Positions 19,073-20,350 of a stretch of 20,350 nucleotides of DNA are shown piece after piece (the first letter of the stretch is position 1; each line of letters begins with the position of its first letter). The translations under genes were made by a program, and so were the position numbers. The DNA is from a virus. The DNA is taken from IMG/VR virus record IMGVR_UViG_3300035070_002521, positions 1 through 20,350 of that record. One strand, 5' to 3'. The notes under the pieces were generated by a model. It did no database searches and was not told where the DNA came from. It was given only the letters and a program-made list of their open reading frames with translations.

Positions 19073-20035
19073 ATGGCATTAGGTGATTTTCAAGAGTTTA
19101 CAGAGTACGGCTATAACGCATTTGTAAACACAATTCAGCAAAAGATTGAGCTATGGAACGGTGCAACGCAAGGCGCATTGATGCTTCAGTCTATTGCATT
19201 CGCTGGTGATGTTTACGAAAAGGCGGCATTTGAGAATCTATCTTCTCTTATTGGCGACCGTGACCCATCATCTACAGCAGCAAACACAGAGCACGCACTA
19301 AGCGAGCTTTTGCAAGTTGAAGTTAAAATGGCGTGGGGCATGCCTAACATTACGTATACCAACACAGCATTTGACTGGACTAAGCGCGACCCTCGCGAAG
19401 CTGGTACGCTCTTTGGTAATGCAGTCGCTGAAGGTGCAATGCAATACATGCTTAATAATGCAATCGGCTCAGCTGTTGCGGCTATTAAAGATGGCGCGCA
19501 TGGTACTGTTGTTTATGATGGCACAGCAGCAGTTGCAAGTCCTGAGTCACTAAACAAGGCTTCTGGTCTATTTGGCGACCGTCGCTCAGCTATCACCTGT
19601 TGGATTATGCACTCTAAGTCTCAAACAGACATCTTTGGTTACGCTCTTGCTAACTCAAACGACCTGTTCGACTGGGCTGGCGTTCGAGTTATGACTGATG
19701 GCCATGGTCGCCCGTTGATTGAAACTGATTCAGACGCACTATTCTTTGACAATGCAGGCACTGACAACTACATCCAGCTTGGTTTGGTTGCAGGTGCTTC
19801 AATGGTTAAAGAGCAGGGCGACATGCGCTCATACAACGTTACAGACCTAACAGATGTGAATGCCAAACAACTAATGAAGTCTGAAGGTTCGTTTGGTATC
19901 GGCATTAAAGGTTACACTTGGAATAAGAACGTAACTAAGCCCACATCGGCACAAGTTCGAACTCCAGCTAACTGGTCTCCAATCACAGATGTTGGCCTTA
20001 AAGATACTGCTGGCGTTAAGTGTATTACACTTTAA
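19073..20035 (+). CDS. Major capsid protein
   Basis: A 320-aa protein immediately after the scaffold with a good ribosome site (AAGGTAATTAATT). Features typical of HK97-fold capsid proteins of this genome type: short N-terminal arm (MALGDFQEFTEYGYNAFVNT), spine-like helix region, LLQVEVKMAWGMPNITYTNT near 82-101, AVAEGAMQYMLNNAIGSAVA near 117-136, ITCWIMHSKSQTDIFGYAL near 174-192 and GVRVMTDGHGRPLIETDSD near 203-221. The order portal, MuF, scaffold, capsid supports the call. No cleavage site or added Ig-like domain is obvious. Codon use favours CGT/CGC arginine, consistent with high expression. Confidence 0.88.
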   Translation: MALGDFQEFTEYGYNAFVNTIQQKIELWNGATQGALMLQSIAFAGDVYEKAAFENLSSLIGDRDPSSTAANTEHALSELLQVEVKMAWGMPNITYTNTAFDWTKRDPREAGTLFGNAVAEGAMQYMLNNAIGSAVAAIKDGAHGTVVYDGTAAVASPESLNKASGLFGDRRSAITCWIMHSKSQTDIFGYALANSNDLFDWAGVRVMTDGHGRPLIETDSDALFFDNAGTDNYIQLGLVAGASMVKEQGDMRSYNVTDLTDVNAKQLMKSEGSFGIGIKGYTWNKNVTKPTSAQVRTPANWSPITDVGLKDTAGVKCITL

Positions 20036-20044
20036 GGGGTTGAT

Positions 20045-20230
20045 ATGGACGCGGTACTAAAGTATCGCTCCATTGATTCTGGCGTTAATCATGAGGTTTG
20101 CGCTATTGGTTTTAAGCACGTTAAATTTAAAGATGCTGAAATCATTAGTGGTGATAAATACTTCATTGATAAAGCCGTTTCTCTTGGTGCGATTAAACCA
20201 GTAGCCAAAAAGAAGAAAGCTAAAGACTGA
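20045..20230 (+). CDS. Small head-associated protein, 61 aa
   Basis: A short basic protein directly after the capsid gene (MDAVLKYRSIDSGVNHEVCA..., ending PVAKKKKAKD). Its sheet-forming N-terminal half and lysine tail are compatible with a small virion or head decoration/completion protein, but no family is recognised. AAGGGG lies just before the ATG and a terminator follows. Confidence 0.65.
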   Translation: MDAVLKYRSIDSGVNHEVCAIGFKHVKFKDAEIISGDKYFIDKAVSLGAIKPVAKKKKAKD

Positions 20231-20233
20231 ACA

Positions 20234-20263
20234 AAAGCCCACCTAACAATGGTGGGCTTTTTT
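20234..20263 (+). terminator. Terminator after the capsid unit
   Basis: A perfect 9-bp stem AAGCCCACC/GGTGGGCTT (20235-20243 and 20251-20259), 7-nt loop and T run to 20263. It closes the scaffold-capsid transcript. Confidence 0.88.
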
Positions 20264-20300
20264 GTATATGGTAAAAATTTAAAATGAAGGATGAATTATT

Positions 20301-20350
20301 ATGACTACAAGAAATGATTTACTAAAAGGAATCACTCCGCCAGATGGTTT
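20301..20350 (+). CDS. Partial gene at right edge, probably next head or tail gene
   Basis: The ATG at 20301 has AAGGATG upstream and the ORF stays open to the window end (MTTRNDLLKGITPPDG...). The position after capsid genes suggests a head-tail connection protein. Sixteen residues are too few to identify it. Confidence 0.5.
   Translation, partial: MTTRNDLLKGITPPDG

Noticed and set aside
1-20350. CRISPR arrays, tRNAs, transposases, integrase/attachment sites
   Set aside because: Looked for repeats with spacers, cloverleaf-like segments, DDE/tyrosine recombinase proteins and found none in the window.

Overview
This window is part of a tailed double-stranded DNA bacteriophage (or prophage) genome. 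It is tightly packed, mostly rightward, with 1-20 nt gene overlaps, and has no rRNA, tRNA or host housekeeping genes. The host is probably a gammaproteobacterium. A Vibrio-, Shewanella- or Aeromonas-like marine/aquatic host is my inference from the style of the proteins (YqaJ/RecT/SSB set, Rha, O/P-type replication, DUF551, DUF4055 portal) and from sites matching the enteric/Vibrio CRP consensus. No integrase or CI-type repressor is seen, so lifestyle cannot be decided here, although Rha and a small Cro-like protein are typical of temperate phages.

Layout: (1) 1-2380, leftward: a partial gene at the edge, then a recombination operon read recT -> YqaJ-type exonuclease -> ssb, ending at a terminator near 151-173. 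(2) 2430-4806, rightward: rusA with its own promoter and terminator, then a sigma70-type promoter with a palindromic operator and a run of small early genes, including Cro-like and HTH proteins. (3) 4839-8851: a second consensus promoter, Rha regulator, replication proteins O-like and P-like (overlapping out of frame by 263 nt, with an iteron-like tract inside O), small unknowns, and an orphan C5-cytosine DNA methyltransferase. (4) 8847-11873: small accessory genes (DnaJ-type zinc protein, triple-HTH protein, two DUF551 proteins, unknowns, two tiny membrane proteins). (5) 11919-20350: the packaging and head module: TerS, TerL, DUF4055 portal, MuF-type head protein, an inserted accessory cassette with a GIY-YIG homing-type endonuclease, scaffold, major capsid protein and a small head gene.

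The most striking signal is regulatory. Six intergenic regions carry a TGTGA-N6-TCACA palindrome (four perfect, two near matches). Each is followed at a fixed distance (36-37 nt from site start to -10 hexamer) by a -10 box with no recognisable -35. That is the geometry of class II CRP(cAMP)-dependent promoters (site centred at about -41). They drive the left-edge gene, rusA, the DnaJ-like block, an unknown 189-aa protein, the small membrane proteins, and the cassette between the head genes. The early genes (2922, 4839) instead have good -35/-10 pairs with operators. The terS and scaffold promoters form a third class sharing a 5' leader hairpin with an identical TTAGG loop and a common CATAAGGTG Shine-Dalgarno segment. 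The window thus seems to use three promoter classes: phage-regulated early, host-CRP-sensing accessory, and late structural.
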